Positions 25,836-33,362 of a stretch of DNA of 59,130 bases are shown piece by piece. Position numbers and translations under genes: made by a program. Source of the stretch: JAAYEA01 sp012689325 (lineage in GTDB: Bacteria; Chloroflexota; Anaerolineae; JAAYEA01); the NCBI GenBank assembly GCA_036841525.1, contig DAITVZ010000026.1, positions 1 to 59,130 of the forward strand, read 5' to 3'. Numbering within the stretch: the first letter of the stretch is position 1; every line of letters begins with the position of its first letter. The notes under the pieces were generated by a model, which saw nothing but the letters and a program-made list of their open reading frames with translations, was not told the DNA's origin and ran no database searches.

Positions 25836-26303
25836 TCAGGCGATGGGCATATACAGGTTGAGCACCATGTCGGCGTCGGCGGAGCCGCTGATGTGCTCCT
25901 CCAGCCACTGGTGACGGGCGTGACGGTGCTTGCTGCGCTCCTGCCAGGCCACCAGTCGCTGCCATGCCTTGGGAATCCCCTGTCCCTCCGGGCCGCACTC
26001 GGCGCAGCGAGTCACCGCATACGTCCCGCCGGCGAACTCGATCACCTGAACGCCCTCCTCCGGCTGATCCCCCGGCAGGAGGGTCACCCAGAACTCGTAG
26101 CCATAGTTCGGGCTTCCCGGCGACGGGTTCGGGTTGTTAAAGCCAAAGATGCGGCGGGCCCGCGGGGCCTCGAGCCACCCCTTCGGCTCGGCCCAGGCCT
26201 GCATCTTGGCCCAGGCGTCGTGTTCCGGCGTGCGACTGAACGCATGAAAGCGCGCCGCCTTGATCGGCTCCAGCTTGACGATACGTACCTCGAGATCGCT
26301 CAT
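25836..26303 (-). CDS. GyrI-like/AraC effector-binding-domain protein
   Basis: The true start is ATG 26303 (MSDLEVRIVKLEPIKAARFHAF) after AAAGGAGC, giving 155 residues. The fold is a stand-alone GyrI-like (SOUL/AraC effector-binding) domain: the opening strand-helix, GYEFWVTLLPGDQPEEG, VIEFAGGTYAV and the C-terminal ADMVLNLYMPI strand. Such domains bind small hydrophobic ligands and often work with transcription factors. It is divergent from a WYL regulator, with a shared palindrome between them, so the two are probably co-regulated. A CAECG segment (near residue 100) is unusual but has no partner motif. Confidence 0.85.
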   Translation of the reverse strand: MSDLEVRIVKLEPIKAARFHAFSRTPEHDAWAKMQAWAEPKGWLEAPRARRIFGFNNPNPSPGSPNYGYEFWVTLLPGDQPEEGVQVIEFAGGTYAVTRCAECGPEGQGIPKAWQRLVAWQERSKHRHARHQWLEEHISGSADADMVLNLYMPIA

Positions 26304-26353
26304 CTTGCTCCTTTCGCTGCACAGCTTCCCGCTCGTTCGAGCGGACAGGGAGC

Positions 26354-26402
26354 ATTCTAGCACACCCCACCTGACATCTCCTGTCAGGATTTGTGGTAGA
26401 AT
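26354..26402. promoter_or_regulatory. divergent extended -10 promoters with a shared CCTGACA-N5-TGTCAGG operator
   Basis: A perfect inverted repeat CCTGACA (26370-26376), TCTCC, TGTCAGG (26382-26388) lies midway between two divergent genes. TGCTAGAAT faces minus (TAGAAT at 26354-26359) and TGGTAGAAT faces plus (TAGAAT at 26397-26402). Neither has a good -35 box; the palindrome occupies the -35 zone of both. This suggests that the WYL regulator encoded at 26443 binds here and controls both genes, including itself. Confidence 0.75.
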
Positions 26403-26442
26403 GTGGAGCAGACGTTCCAACTGCGCCCAGAAAGGCTCTTCC

Positions 26443-27432
26443 ATGCGCGCTGACCGGTTGCTCTCGTTGCTGATGCTCCTGCAGGCGCGCGGCCGCATGA
26501 CCGCGCGAGCCCTCGCCGCCGAGCTAGAGGTCTCGGAGCGCACCATCTATCGCGATATCGACGCACTAAGCCTGTCGGGCGTGCCGATCTATAGCGACCG
26601 AGGCCCGGAGGGCGGCTATGCCCTGGTGGAAAGCTACCGCACCAGCCTGACCGGGCTCAAGGAAGACGAGGTGCGCGCGCTCTTTATGCTGAGCATCCCC
26701 GCGCCGCTCGCCGAGCTCGGGGTCGGCCAGGAGCTCAAGGCAGCGCTCCGCAAGCTGGTCGCCGCCCTGCCAGCCGCCTATCGCGACGACGAGGCGAGGG
26801 TGCGCCAGCGCATCCACCTGGACGCCACCTGGTGGGGCCAGGGGACCGCCGTCCCCCACCTTGGCGCGCTGCACCAGGCCGTCTGGGAGGACCGGATCGC
26901 CGTCATCACCTACCGCCATCCTTTCATCGCGCCGGTGGGCATGGAGCAGCGGGTGGCGCCGTATGGGCTGGTGGCCAAGGGCGGCGTCTGGTATGTCGTC
27001 TGCGCCGCCGACGAGCGGGTGCGCGCCCACCGCGTCTCGACGCTGCTGGACGTGCGGCTCACTGACCAACGCTTCGAGCGCGCCGCCGAGTTCGATCTGG
27101 CCAGGTTCTGGGAGGAGTGGTGTGCCGGGGAAGAGCAGCATCTCACCTTTGCGGCCCGCGTGCGCGTCTCGCCGGCGCTGGCGAGGGAGCTGCCCTGGCA
27201 TCTCGGCGAGGCCGCCCGGGAGGCGCTGGAACGCGCCGAGCGCGACGCGCATGGGTGGACCGTGCTGGAGCTGGCCTTCGAGTCGTTCGAGCAGGCGCGC
27301 GGCAGGATTCTGTCGTTCGGCGGGGCGGTCGAGGTGCTCGAGCCGGAGCACCTGCGCCTCAGCGTGCTGGACTTTGCGCAACAGACCATCGCCCGCTACC
27401 AGGCGGGCTCTCCCAAGGAGGCTCTACCATGA
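26443..27432 (+). CDS. YafY-type transcriptional regulator (HTH + WYL domain)
   Basis: The start at ATG 26443 (MRADRLLSLLMLLQARG) gives 329 residues. Residues 1-60 are a winged HTH of the HTH_11 type (MTARALAAELEVSERTIYRDIDAL). Residues about 135-215 are a WYL domain (VITYRHP, VAPYGLVAKGGVWYVVCA, RAHRVSTLLDVRL), which binds nucleic acid or nucleotide-like ligands. A C-terminal WCX extension follows. It probably binds the palindrome at 26370-26388. Its stop overlaps the start of a sugar isomerase-like gene by 4 nt, so that enzyme is under the same promoter. Confidence 0.93.
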   Translation: MRADRLLSLLMLLQARGRMTARALAAELEVSERTIYRDIDALSLSGVPIYSDRGPEGGYALVESYRTSLTGLKEDEVRALFMLSIPAPLAELGVGQELKAALRKLVAALPAAYRDDEARVRQRIHLDATWWGQGTAVPHLGALHQAVWEDRIAVITYRHPFIAPVGMEQRVAPYGLVAKGGVWYVVCAADERVRAHRVSTLLDVRLTDQRFERAAEFDLARFWEEWCAGEEQHLTFAARVRVSPALARELPWHLGEAAREALERAERDAHGWTVLELAFESFEQARGRILSFGGAVEVLEPEHLRLSVLDFAQQTIARYQAGSPKEALP

Positions 27433-28241
27433 AGATCGGCCTGGCCGTCGCGCCGGAAAACGCCCTCCCCTCCGCCTTTGTAGTCTTTCGCGACAAGCTG
27501 GAGATCAGCCTGGCCAAGGCCGCGCGGCTGGGCTACGATGGGGTAGAGCTGGCCCTGCTGGACCCCCAGCAAGTGGATCGCCGTCGCATTCGCGCCGCGC
27601 TGGCCGAACACGGCCTGGGCCTGCCCGTCATCTCGACCGGGCAAGTCTTTAGCGAGGGGAAAGTTTGGTTCACCCACCCGGAGGAGCGGATCCGCCGCGC
27701 CGCCGTCGAGCGCATCAAGGGGCTCATCGACCTGGCCGCCGAATTCGGCGCCATGGTCAACATCGGGCGCGTGCGAGGCTACATCCACGAGGGAGAGACG
27801 CACGAGGTGGCCGAGGGCCGCTTTCTGGCTGGCCTGGCCGAGTGCGCCGATCACGCCGCCGCCGCGGGCGTGACCATGATCCTCGAGCCGGTGAACCGCT
27901 ACGAGATCAACTATATCAACAGCGTCCCCCAGGCAGTCGCCGCGCTGGGCAAGCTGGGCAGGCCCAACGTCAAGGTCATGCCCGACACCTTCCACATGAA
28001 CATCGAGGACGTCTCCATCACCGGCAGCCTCGCGGCGGCAAGTGCGCTGGTGGGCTATGTGCACCTGGCCGACAGCAACCGTTGGGCGCCCGGCCAAGGG
28101 CACCTGGATTTTCCCGCCATCATCGCCGCGCTGCGCAGCATCGGGTACGACGGCTATGTCACCGCCGAGATTCTGCCCTACCCCGACCCGGACACCGCCG
28201 CGCAGCAGGCCATCGCCTACCTGCGCCAGGTGATCCAATAG
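27429..28241 (+). CDS. sugar phosphate isomerase/epimerase (tagatose 3-epimerase/hydroxypyruvate isomerase-like)
   Basis: The start at ATG 27429 (MKIGLAVAPENA) overlaps the regulator stop by 4 nt after AAGGAGG; the product has 270 residues. TIM-barrel motifs of the D-tagatose 3-epimerase group are clear: LGYDGVELALLDP, MILEPVNRYE (metal Glu150-region), VKVMPDTFHMNIED (Asp/His), YVHLADSNRW and YVTAEILPYPDP (Glu). The metal set Glu-Asp-His-Glu is complete. It probably interconverts ketoses. Coupling to the WYL regulator suggests that this enzyme is the regulator's metabolic target. Confidence 0.9.
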   Translation: MKIGLAVAPENALPSAFVVFRDKLEISLAKAARLGYDGVELALLDPQQVDRRRIRAALAEHGLGLPVISTGQVFSEGKVWFTHPEERIRRAAVERIKGLIDLAAEFGAMVNIGRVRGYIHEGETHEVAEGRFLAGLAECADHAAAAGVTMILEPVNRYEINYINSVPQAVAALGKLGRPNVKVMPDTFHMNIEDVSITGSLAAASALVGYVHLADSNRWAPGQGHLDFPAIIAALRSIGYDGYVTAEILPYPDPDTAAQQAIAYLRQVIQ

Positions 28242-28247
28242 CCGGGC

Positions 28248-28586
28248 TCAGGGGAGATAGGGCGGCTGGCCCGCACTCGCGGCGCCATCGAAAAAGTCGA
28301 TGAGCGGATAGCCGCATCTGAGGGCAATAACGAGCAGGAAAACAAGCGCCACGTAGCCAAGCAGCCTCTTTAGTTGGCCCTGGGACGCCGCGGCCCCCAC
28401 CTGCCGCGGCGTCTTTTCCGTCTTGAGCGTCACCGTCATGGGCAGCTCGTAGGCCCGTACGCTCTTGGTGCCCAGTCGAATCTGTTGCAGGATAAACCCC
28501 AACAGCCCGGCGAGCGCAAAGCCGAACAGCAGTCCTGCCAGAAAGATCGTGCCCCCCGGAAGGCCGGGCTGCGTCCCCGAGTTCAT
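28248..28586 (-). CDS. small two-helix membrane protein of unknown function
   Basis: I choose ATG 28586 (MNSGTQPGLPGG), preceded by AAAGGTGGGGG, giving 112 residues. A start at 28637 would add a basic 17-residue tail and is less likely. Two hydrophobic helices are visible, at about residues 13-36 (IFLAGLLFGFALAGLLGFIL) and 72-92 (LLGYVALVFLLVIALRCGY), joined by a polar loop. No family recognised. It is convergent with the isomerase-like gene, 6 nt apart. Confidence 0.6.
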   Translation of the reverse strand: MNSGTQPGLPGGTIFLAGLLFGFALAGLLGFILQQIRLGTKSVRAYELPMTVTLKTEKTPRQVGAAASQGQLKRLLGYVALVFLLVIALRCGYPLIDFFDGAASAGQPPYLP

Positions 28587-28711
28587 CTGCCCCCACCTTT
28601 GGCCGCCACGGCCCCGCCGGCAAGATGCCGCCGCCATGCGGCACAGCCCGCCCTCTAGCCAACCTCAGAATACCCGCCAGGCAACGAGCGCGTTCGCGCC
28701 CACAGCCCGAT

Positions 28712-28739
28712 TTGCACGACAGAACATTTGTGCTATACT
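28712..28739 (+). promoter_or_regulatory. promoter of the 131-residue hypothetical gene
   Basis: TTGCAC (28712-28717), a 16 nt spacer and TATACT (28734-28739) with a TGC extended -10; the start codon is 53 nt further on. Confidence 0.65.
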
Positions 28740-28792
28740 TGCGCCGGCAAGAGACAACTCGAGCAACGGCTCTCGACGAGAGGAGATGACCG

Positions 28793-29188
28793 ATGAGCAA
28801 CCCTGTCCTGGAGCTCGGCACCTGCTTTGACTGGGCCAGCCCGCTGGTCGCCAGTGCGCGCGACCTGGCCAACGGCAGCAACCACACGTTCCTGGTCCCG
28901 GAGGATTGCGGCTGGGCGGCCCGCGACATCCGGCGGCTCCTGCGCCGCCACGGCGTCCGCGTCTGGGGCCTGATGATCGTCGACCGCACCATCCTGCTCA
29001 CCGTCAGGCGGGCCCAGGCCCGCTGGGCAGAGTACCTCCTCCTTCGCCACGGCCTTCCGCTGCTGTCCGGGTACGCAGCACGGCCAGGACAGCAGCCGCG
29101 CCTGCGTCGCGCCCCCTCGGGCCAGCCATCGCTGCTCTCCCGCTTTGAGCGCTGGATCTACCGCCTGCAGAACCAACTCGACCTCTAG
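28793..29188 (+). CDS. hypothetical protein, 131 residues
   Basis: An ATG at 28793 follows GAGGAG and a good promoter, so the gene is likely real. The product is basic in its second half. A central beta-rich stretch (SNHTFLVPEDCGWAARDIRRLL and VWGLMIVDRTILLTVRRAQ) is followed by a proline/arginine-rich tail and a final amphipathic helix. LLRRHGVRVWGLMIVDRTI looks like a small alpha/beta sandwich. I do not recognise a family, signal peptide or membrane segment. It is monocistronic. Confidence 0.65.
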   Translation: MSNPVLELGTCFDWASPLVASARDLANGSNHTFLVPEDCGWAARDIRRLLRRHGVRVWGLMIVDRTILLTVRRAQARWAEYLLLRHGLPLLSGYAARPGQQPRLRRAPSGQPSLLSRFERWIYRLQNQLDL

Positions 29189-29290
29189 CGCGATTCCCAC
29201 TCGCTTGCGCGGGTTACTGGGATAACATACCACACGTTCCGGGTTTTGTCAATATGCGTCCTGAGGGCGCAAGCCCCGTCGTCGCCAGCC

Positions 29291-29319
29291 TTGACGCCGC
29301 GGGCGATGGAGCCTATACT
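29291..29319 (+). promoter_or_regulatory. promoter of the AGE-family epimerase gene
   Basis: TTGACG (29291-29296), a 17 nt spacer and TATACT (29314-29319), 24 nt before ATG 29343. Confidence 0.65.
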
Positions 29320-29342
29320 GGGCGAAAACCTGGAGGTGCCGC

Positions 29343-30518
29343 ATGAAGGTTCATGCCCGTTTCGCCGATCTCTTGGCCATCTACCGCGCGGAGCTGCTGG
29401 AGCGCGTGGTTCCCTTTTGGATGGAGCACAGCATCGATCGCCGCAACGGCGGCTTTCTCTCTTGCGTCTCGGATGCGGGCGAGGTACTCTCCGAGGACAA
29501 GTACATGTGGTCGCAGCTCCGCGCCATCTATACCTTTTCCAAGCTCTACAACCGCATCGAGCGCAGGCAGGAGTGGCTGGACGTGGCCTGGAACACCTAT
29601 GTCTTCGTCAAGCGGTGCGGGCGCGACGAGCAGGGACGCTGGGTCTATGCCGTGGACAAGGATGGCCGCGTGCTGCAGGGAGCGACGAGCATCTACGCCG
29701 ACGGCTTTGCCATCTATGGCCTCACCGAGCTGGCCCGCGCCACCGGCGACCGCGAGGTGCTCGACTTGGCGCTGGAGACCTACCGCGGCGCGCAGCGGCA
29801 GCTGGCTCAGCCCGGCTCCTATGGGACCGCCCCCTACACGCTCCCGCAGGGGATCAAAGCACATGGCGTGTCCATGATCTTTTCCAGCGTCTTTGGCGAA
29901 CTGGGCGAGCTGACCGGCGATCCCGAGATCGTCGCGGCCAGCCTCCATCACGCTCGCGAGGTCATGGATGTCTATCGCCGCCCGGAGCGCCGGCTGCTCT
30001 TCGAGTTCGCTTCGCTGGATGGCCAGTTGGTGGACTCACCCCAAGGCCGCAGCATCGTCCCCGGCCACGCCATCGAGTCGATGTGGTTCATGATGCATGT
30101 CTTCCGCCGGTTGGGCGACCAGGCGCGCATCCGCCAGGCCGCGGAGACGATCCGTTGGCACCTGGAGCGAGGCTGGGACCGCGAGCATGGCGGCATCCTG
30201 CTCGGGCTGGACGCCGAGGGCGGCGAGCCCTGGTGGCAGTTCGCCGATACCAAGCTCTGGTGGCCGCACACCGAGGCGCTCTACGCGCTACTGCTCGCCT
30301 ACGAGCAGACCCGCGAGGATTGGTGCCTGGAGTGGTACGAGCAAGTCCACGACTATGCCTTCACGCACTTCCCGGTGCCGACCCACGGCGAGTGGACGCA
30401 AAAGCTCGACCGCTACGGCAAGCCGCTGACCCAGACCGTGGCCCTGCCGGTGAAGGATCCCTTCCACCTGCCCCGCGCGCTGATCCACTGCATTGATGTG
30501 CTGGAGCGGCTGGCGTAG
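29343..30518 (+). CDS. AGE-family sugar 2-epimerase (N-acylglucosamine/cellobiose 2-epimerase type)
   Basis: A 391-residue (alpha/alpha)6-barrel enzyme of usual length. Diagnostic motifs are RRNGGF (residues 33-38), PGHAIES with His242, KLWWPHTEA with His309, and PFHLPRA with His375. The two late histidines are the general acid/base pair of the family. Such enzymes epimerise N-acylglucosamine, mannose or the reducing end of beta-oligosaccharides; the wide pocket with KLWWPHTEA suits sugars without an N-acyl group, but this is not decisive. It has its own promoter and GGAGGT site, and is followed by a REP-like repeat. Confidence 0.92.
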   Translation: MKVHARFADLLAIYRAELLERVVPFWMEHSIDRRNGGFLSCVSDAGEVLSEDKYMWSQLRAIYTFSKLYNRIERRQEWLDVAWNTYVFVKRCGRDEQGRWVYAVDKDGRVLQGATSIYADGFAIYGLTELARATGDREVLDLALETYRGAQRQLAQPGSYGTAPYTLPQGIKAHGVSMIFSSVFGELGELTGDPEIVAASLHHAREVMDVYRRPERRLLFEFASLDGQLVDSPQGRSIVPGHAIESMWFMMHVFRRLGDQARIRQAAETIRWHLERGWDREHGGILLGLDAEGGEPWWQFADTKLWWPHTEALYALLLAYEQTREDWCLEWYEQVHDYAFTHFPVPTHGEWTQKLDRYGKPLTQTVALPVKDPFHLPRALIHCIDVLERLA

Positions 30519-30524
30519 GAATCG

Positions 30525-30588
30525 AACCACAGATGGGGAGTTGCAGCAAGGGTTCCCCATCTGTCCTCATCCGTGTTCATCTGTGGTT
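30525..30588. repeat. REP-like nested inverted repeat (ACAGATG family)
   Basis: AACCACAGATG (30525-30535) is complementary to CATCTGTGGTT (30578-30588), while ACAGATGGGGA (30529-30539) is complementary to TCCCCATCTGT (30554-30564), so two alternative hairpins compete. It lies directly after the epimerase stop. Similar CACAGATG/CATCTGTG elements recur between genes in many genomes, as I recall. Confidence 0.75.
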
Positions 30589-30604
30589 GAGACGATCAGC
30601 GCAT

Positions 30605-30634
30605 TTGCGTTATGAATCGATCCGGGTGTATAAT
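30605..30634 (+). promoter_or_regulatory. promoter of the ECF transporter-coaX operon
   Basis: TTGCGT (30605-30610), an 18 nt spacer and a perfect TATAAT (30629-30634). The predicted transcript starts near 30641. Confidence 0.65.
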
Positions 30635-30640
30635 CACCCA

Positions 30641-30771
30641 CAGCGGCGACCGAACGGCGCCGACTCGTAAAAAAGAGCAAACCTGCTGGACGCTTGGATA
30701 TGCGCGCTGCCGCGCCACCGAGACGTCGGAGGGCTGGGTTGCGAGATACCGAGATGTCGCGTGCGTCTCTC
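30641..30771 (+). promoter_or_regulatory. candidate riboswitch/attenuator leader with antiterminator
   Basis: About 130 nt of leader precede a terminator. CGGAGGGCT (30727-30735) can pair 9 bp (two G-U) with GGCCCTCTG (30773-30781), the left arm of the terminator, so it is an antiterminator. A helix GAGACG/CGTCTC (30720-30725 with 30764-30769) and an inner GCGA/TCGC (30741-30744 with 30757-30760) would enclose it, making the antiterminator pairing pseudoknot-like. No TPP, cobalamin, FMN, THF, preQ1 or T-box core is recognisable. The genes downstream suggest sensing of pantothenate or CoA, which is inference. Confidence 0.55.
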
Positions 30772-30803
30772 AGGCCCTCTGGTTTGCCCAGGGGGCCTTT
30801 TTT
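30772..30803 (+). terminator. intrinsic terminator in the ECF operon leader, overlapping the start region
   Basis: AGGCCCTCTGG (30772-30782) pairs with CCAGGGGGCCT (30788-30798) (one G-U), loop TTTGC, followed by TTTTTT. The GGGGG that would serve as ribosome site for the TTG at 30802 is inside the right arm, so the hairpin can block both transcription and translation. Confidence 0.82.
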
Positions 30804-31653
30804 GTCCGCGGATACACCGCTCATTCGCGTGGTGGGGCTGACCCACACCTATCACCCCGAGGGCGCGCCGCCGCTGGAGGCGCTGCGCGGCCTGGACATG
30901 CAGGTTTGCGCCGGCGAGCGCGTGGCGCTCGTGGGCGCCAACGGCTCGGGCAAGTCCACCCTGGCCCGCCACCTCAACGCCTTGCTGCTCCCCACCTCCG
31001 GCGACGTCTGGATCGACGGGCTGAACACCCGCGACGCGGCCCACCGCCGCCATATCCGCGCGCTGGTGGGCATGGTCTTCCAGATCCCCATCGACCAGAT
31101 CGTGGCCACCGTGGTCGAGGAGGACGTGGCCTTTGGCCCGGAGAACCTCGGGGTGCCCCGGGCCGAGCTGCGCGAGCGCGTCCGCGAGAGCCTGGAGCGC
31201 GTGGGGATGTGGGAGCTGCGCCAGCGCCCTCCCCACCTGCTTTCTCCCGGCCAGCAACAGCGCGTCGCCATCGCCGCAGCCCTGGCCATGCGCCCCCGCT
31301 GCCTGGTGCTGGACGAGGCCACCGCCATGCTCGACCCTCAGGGGCGCCGCGAGCTGTGGGACCTGCTGGACCGCCTGCACGCCGACGGCCTCACCTTGCT
31401 TTACATCACCCACGACATGGACGACGCCGCCCGCGCCGAGCGGATCATCGCTCTGCATCAGGGTCGCGTCGCGCTGGACGCCCCGCCGGCCCGTTTCTTT
31501 GGCAACGCCGAGCGGGTGGAGCGCCTGGGGCTCGGCCTTTCCACCGCCGCCGAGTTAGCGCGGCGGCTGAGCCGGCGCTTCCCCACGCTGCCTGCGCCCC
31601 TCACCCAGGACGCGGCAGGCTTGGCCCAGGCTCTGCTGGAGTGGCGGCCGTGA
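30802..31653 (+). CDS. ecfA1: ECF transporter ATPase, first subunit
   Basis: I propose TTG 30802 as start, giving 283 residues with the usual EcfA N-terminus (MSADTPLIRVVGLTHTYHPEG). Upstream in-frame starts lie in or before the terminator. Motifs: Walker A GANGSGKST, Q-loop VGMVFQIPIDQIV, signature LLSPGQQQRVA (degenerate LSGGQ), Walker B CLVLDEATAMLD, switch His in ITHDMDD. The Q-loop and DEATAMLDP forms are typical of ECF energising ATPases. It pairs with EcfA2 to drive vitamin uptake through EcfT. The GTGA overlap couples it to ecfA2. Confidence 0.88.
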   Translation: MSADTPLIRVVGLTHTYHPEGAPPLEALRGLDMQVCAGERVALVGANGSGKSTLARHLNALLLPTSGDVWIDGLNTRDAAHRRHIRALVGMVFQIPIDQIVATVVEEDVAFGPENLGVPRAELRERVRESLERVGMWELRQRPPHLLSPGQQQRVAIAAALAMRPRCLVLDEATAMLDPQGRRELWDLLDRLHADGLTLLYITHDMDDAARAERIIALHQGRVALDAPPARFFGNAERVERLGLGLSTAAELARRLSRRFPTLPAPLTQDAAGLAQALLEWRP

Positions 31654-32519
31654 GCGAGCTATTGATCGATGTCCGCGGCCTGCGCCACACCTACATGCCG
31701 GGCACGCCCTTTGCCAGCATCGCCCTGGACGGGGTGGATTTCCGGCTCGAGTCCGGCGAGACGGTGGGCGTCGTTGGGAGTACCGGCGCCGGCAAGTCCA
31801 CCCTCTTGCAGCACCTCAACGGGCTCTATCGCCCCCAAGAGGGCGAGGTGCACGTCCTGGGCCGCGACCTTCGCGATCCCGGCCAGGACCTGCGTGAGGT
31901 GCGGCGATCGGTGGGGCTGGTCTTTCAGCGGCCGGAGCAGCAGATCTTTAGCCAATACGTCGGCGACGACGTGGCCTACGGGCCGCGCCTCCTCGGGCTG
32001 GCCGGGGAAGCCCTGCGCGAGCGGGTGCGCTGGGCCATGGACCTGGTCGGCTTGGGCTTTCTCGATTACAAGGACCGCCTCACCTGGACCCTCAGCGGCG
32101 GCGAGCAGCGCAAGGCCGCGCTGGCCGGGGTGCTGGCGCTGCAGCCGCGGGTCCTCATCCTCGATGAGCCGACGGCGGGGTTGGACCCACAGGCGCGGCT
32201 CGGCCTGCTGGACGATCTGCGACGGCTGCGCGCAGAGGGCCTCGCGTTGGTGGTAGCCTCCCACAACATGGAGGATATCGCCCTCCTCGCCGACCGGCTC
32301 TACGTGCTGCAAGGGGGCCGCGTGGCGCTGGAGGGCCCTGCCCGGCAGGTCTTGAGCCAGGGCGAGCGGCTCCGCGCGCTGGGGCTGGACGCGCCGCCGG
32401 TGGTGAACCTGCTGCAGGCGCTGCGCGACTTGGGCGTGAGTGTCGGCGGCGACTCCCTGACCCTCGACGAAGCCGAGGAGGCCCTCGCCGCCTGGCTGGA
32501 CGGGCGGAGGAGCCCATGA
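31650..32519 (+). CDS. ecfA2: ECF transporter ATPase, second subunit
   Basis: A GTG at 31650 overlaps the ecfA1 stop by 4 nt; the product has 289 residues. Walker A is GSTGAGKST, Q-loop GLVFQRPEQQIFSQYVGDDV, signature LSGGEQRK, Walker B VLILDEPTAGLDP, switch His in ASHNMED. The canonical LSGGEQ here complements the degenerate LSPGQ of the first subunit, as in asymmetric EcfA1/A2 heterodimers. It overlaps ecfT by 4 nt (ATGA), so the three energising genes are strictly coupled. Confidence 0.93.
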   Translation: MSELLIDVRGLRHTYMPGTPFASIALDGVDFRLESGETVGVVGSTGAGKSTLLQHLNGLYRPQEGEVHVLGRDLRDPGQDLREVRRSVGLVFQRPEQQIFSQYVGDDVAYGPRLLGLAGEALRERVRWAMDLVGLGFLDYKDRLTWTLSGGEQRKAALAGVLALQPRVLILDEPTAGLDPQARLGLLDDLRRLRAEGLALVVASHNMEDIALLADRLYVLQGGRVALEGPARQVLSQGERLRALGLDAPPVVNLLQALRDLGVSVGGDSLTLDEAEEALAAWLDGRRSP

Positions 32520-33337
32520 GCGAGTTCGACTTCCTGGGCCAGGTGACCATCGGGCAGTACCTGCCCGGCGACTCGCCGCTGCACCGGATGGACCCGCGCG
32601 CCAAGCTGCTCATGGCCCTGGCCTGGATCGCCGCCGTGGTCGCTTGCCGGAGCTTGTTGGGCATGGCGCTGGCCGCTCTGGCCGTGGCGGCCGGCCTGTG
32701 GGTGGCGCGGATTCCGGCGCGCTTTGCCCTGCGCAGCGTCTGGCGGGCGCTGCCCTTTCTGGCCTTGCTGGCGGTCCTGCAGGTGCTGGTGATGCCCGGC
32801 AACCGCACCGGCGCGGTTCTCTGGCAATGGTGGATCGTCACCGTGACCACGGGGGGGCTGTTGGCCGGGGCGCTGCTGGTGGCGCGTTTTGTGGTGCTGA
32901 TCCTGGCCATCAGCCTGCTCTCCTTCACCACCGGCACGAACGACCTGATGCACGGCCTGGAGCACCTGTTGCGCCCGCTGCAACGGCTGGGGCTGCCCGC
33001 CCACGAGCTGGCGCTGACCTTCGACATCGCGCTGCGCTCCGTGCCGCTCCTGGCGCTGGAAGCGGAGCGGCTGGCCAAAGCGCAGGCCTCGCGGGGCGGC
33101 GAGTTCGGCGGCGCCAAGGGCGGGGCGATTCGCCGCGTGCAGCAGGCGTTGCCTTTGCTGGTGCCGCTCTTCCTCGGCGCGCTGCAGCGGGCCGAGCGGC
33201 TGGCGCTCGCCATGGAGGCCCGTGGGTACGTGGGCGGCCGCGGGCGCACCCAATGGGTGGCGTTGCGCATGCGCTCGGCGGACTATGTGGCCCTGGCGCT
33301 TGTGCTAGGGATAGCGGTTGCTGTCGTCTTGGTGTAA
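32516..33337 (+). CDS. ecfT: ECF transporter transmembrane subunit EcfT
   Basis: A 273-residue integral membrane protein with about five to six helices. The N-terminal signature DSPLHRMDPRAKLL is family-typical. Two Ala-Arg-Gly-type coupling motifs for the ATPases are visible, in AKAQASRGGEF and LAMEARGYVGG, the second near residue 230. EcfT transmits ATP-driven movement to the substrate-binding S component. It lies between ecfA2 (4-nt overlap) and the S-component gene 25 nt downstream. Confidence 0.93.
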   Translation: MSEFDFLGQVTIGQYLPGDSPLHRMDPRAKLLMALAWIAAVVACRSLLGMALAALAVAAGLWVARIPARFALRSVWRALPFLALLAVLQVLVMPGNRTGAVLWQWWIVTVTTGGLLAGALLVARFVVLILAISLLSFTTGTNDLMHGLEHLLRPLQRLGLPAHELALTFDIALRSVPLLALEAERLAKAQASRGGEFGGAKGGAIRRVQQALPLLVPLFLGALQRAERLALAMEARGYVGGRGRTQWVALRMRSADYVALALVLGIAVAVVLV

Positions 33338-33362
33338 CACACTCTATTTGGGGAGGTATGGC

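Noticed and set aside
29246..30496. A 416-residue plus-strand frame overlapping the AGE epimerase in another frame
   Set aside because: Arg/Pro/Gly-rich out-of-frame translation; the epimerase frame carries all family motifs.
30641..30803. Reading the ECF leader as a T-box or TPP riboswitch
   Set aside because: The T-box UGGNACCGCG motif and the TPP CUGAGA/ACCUGAUC core are both absent.
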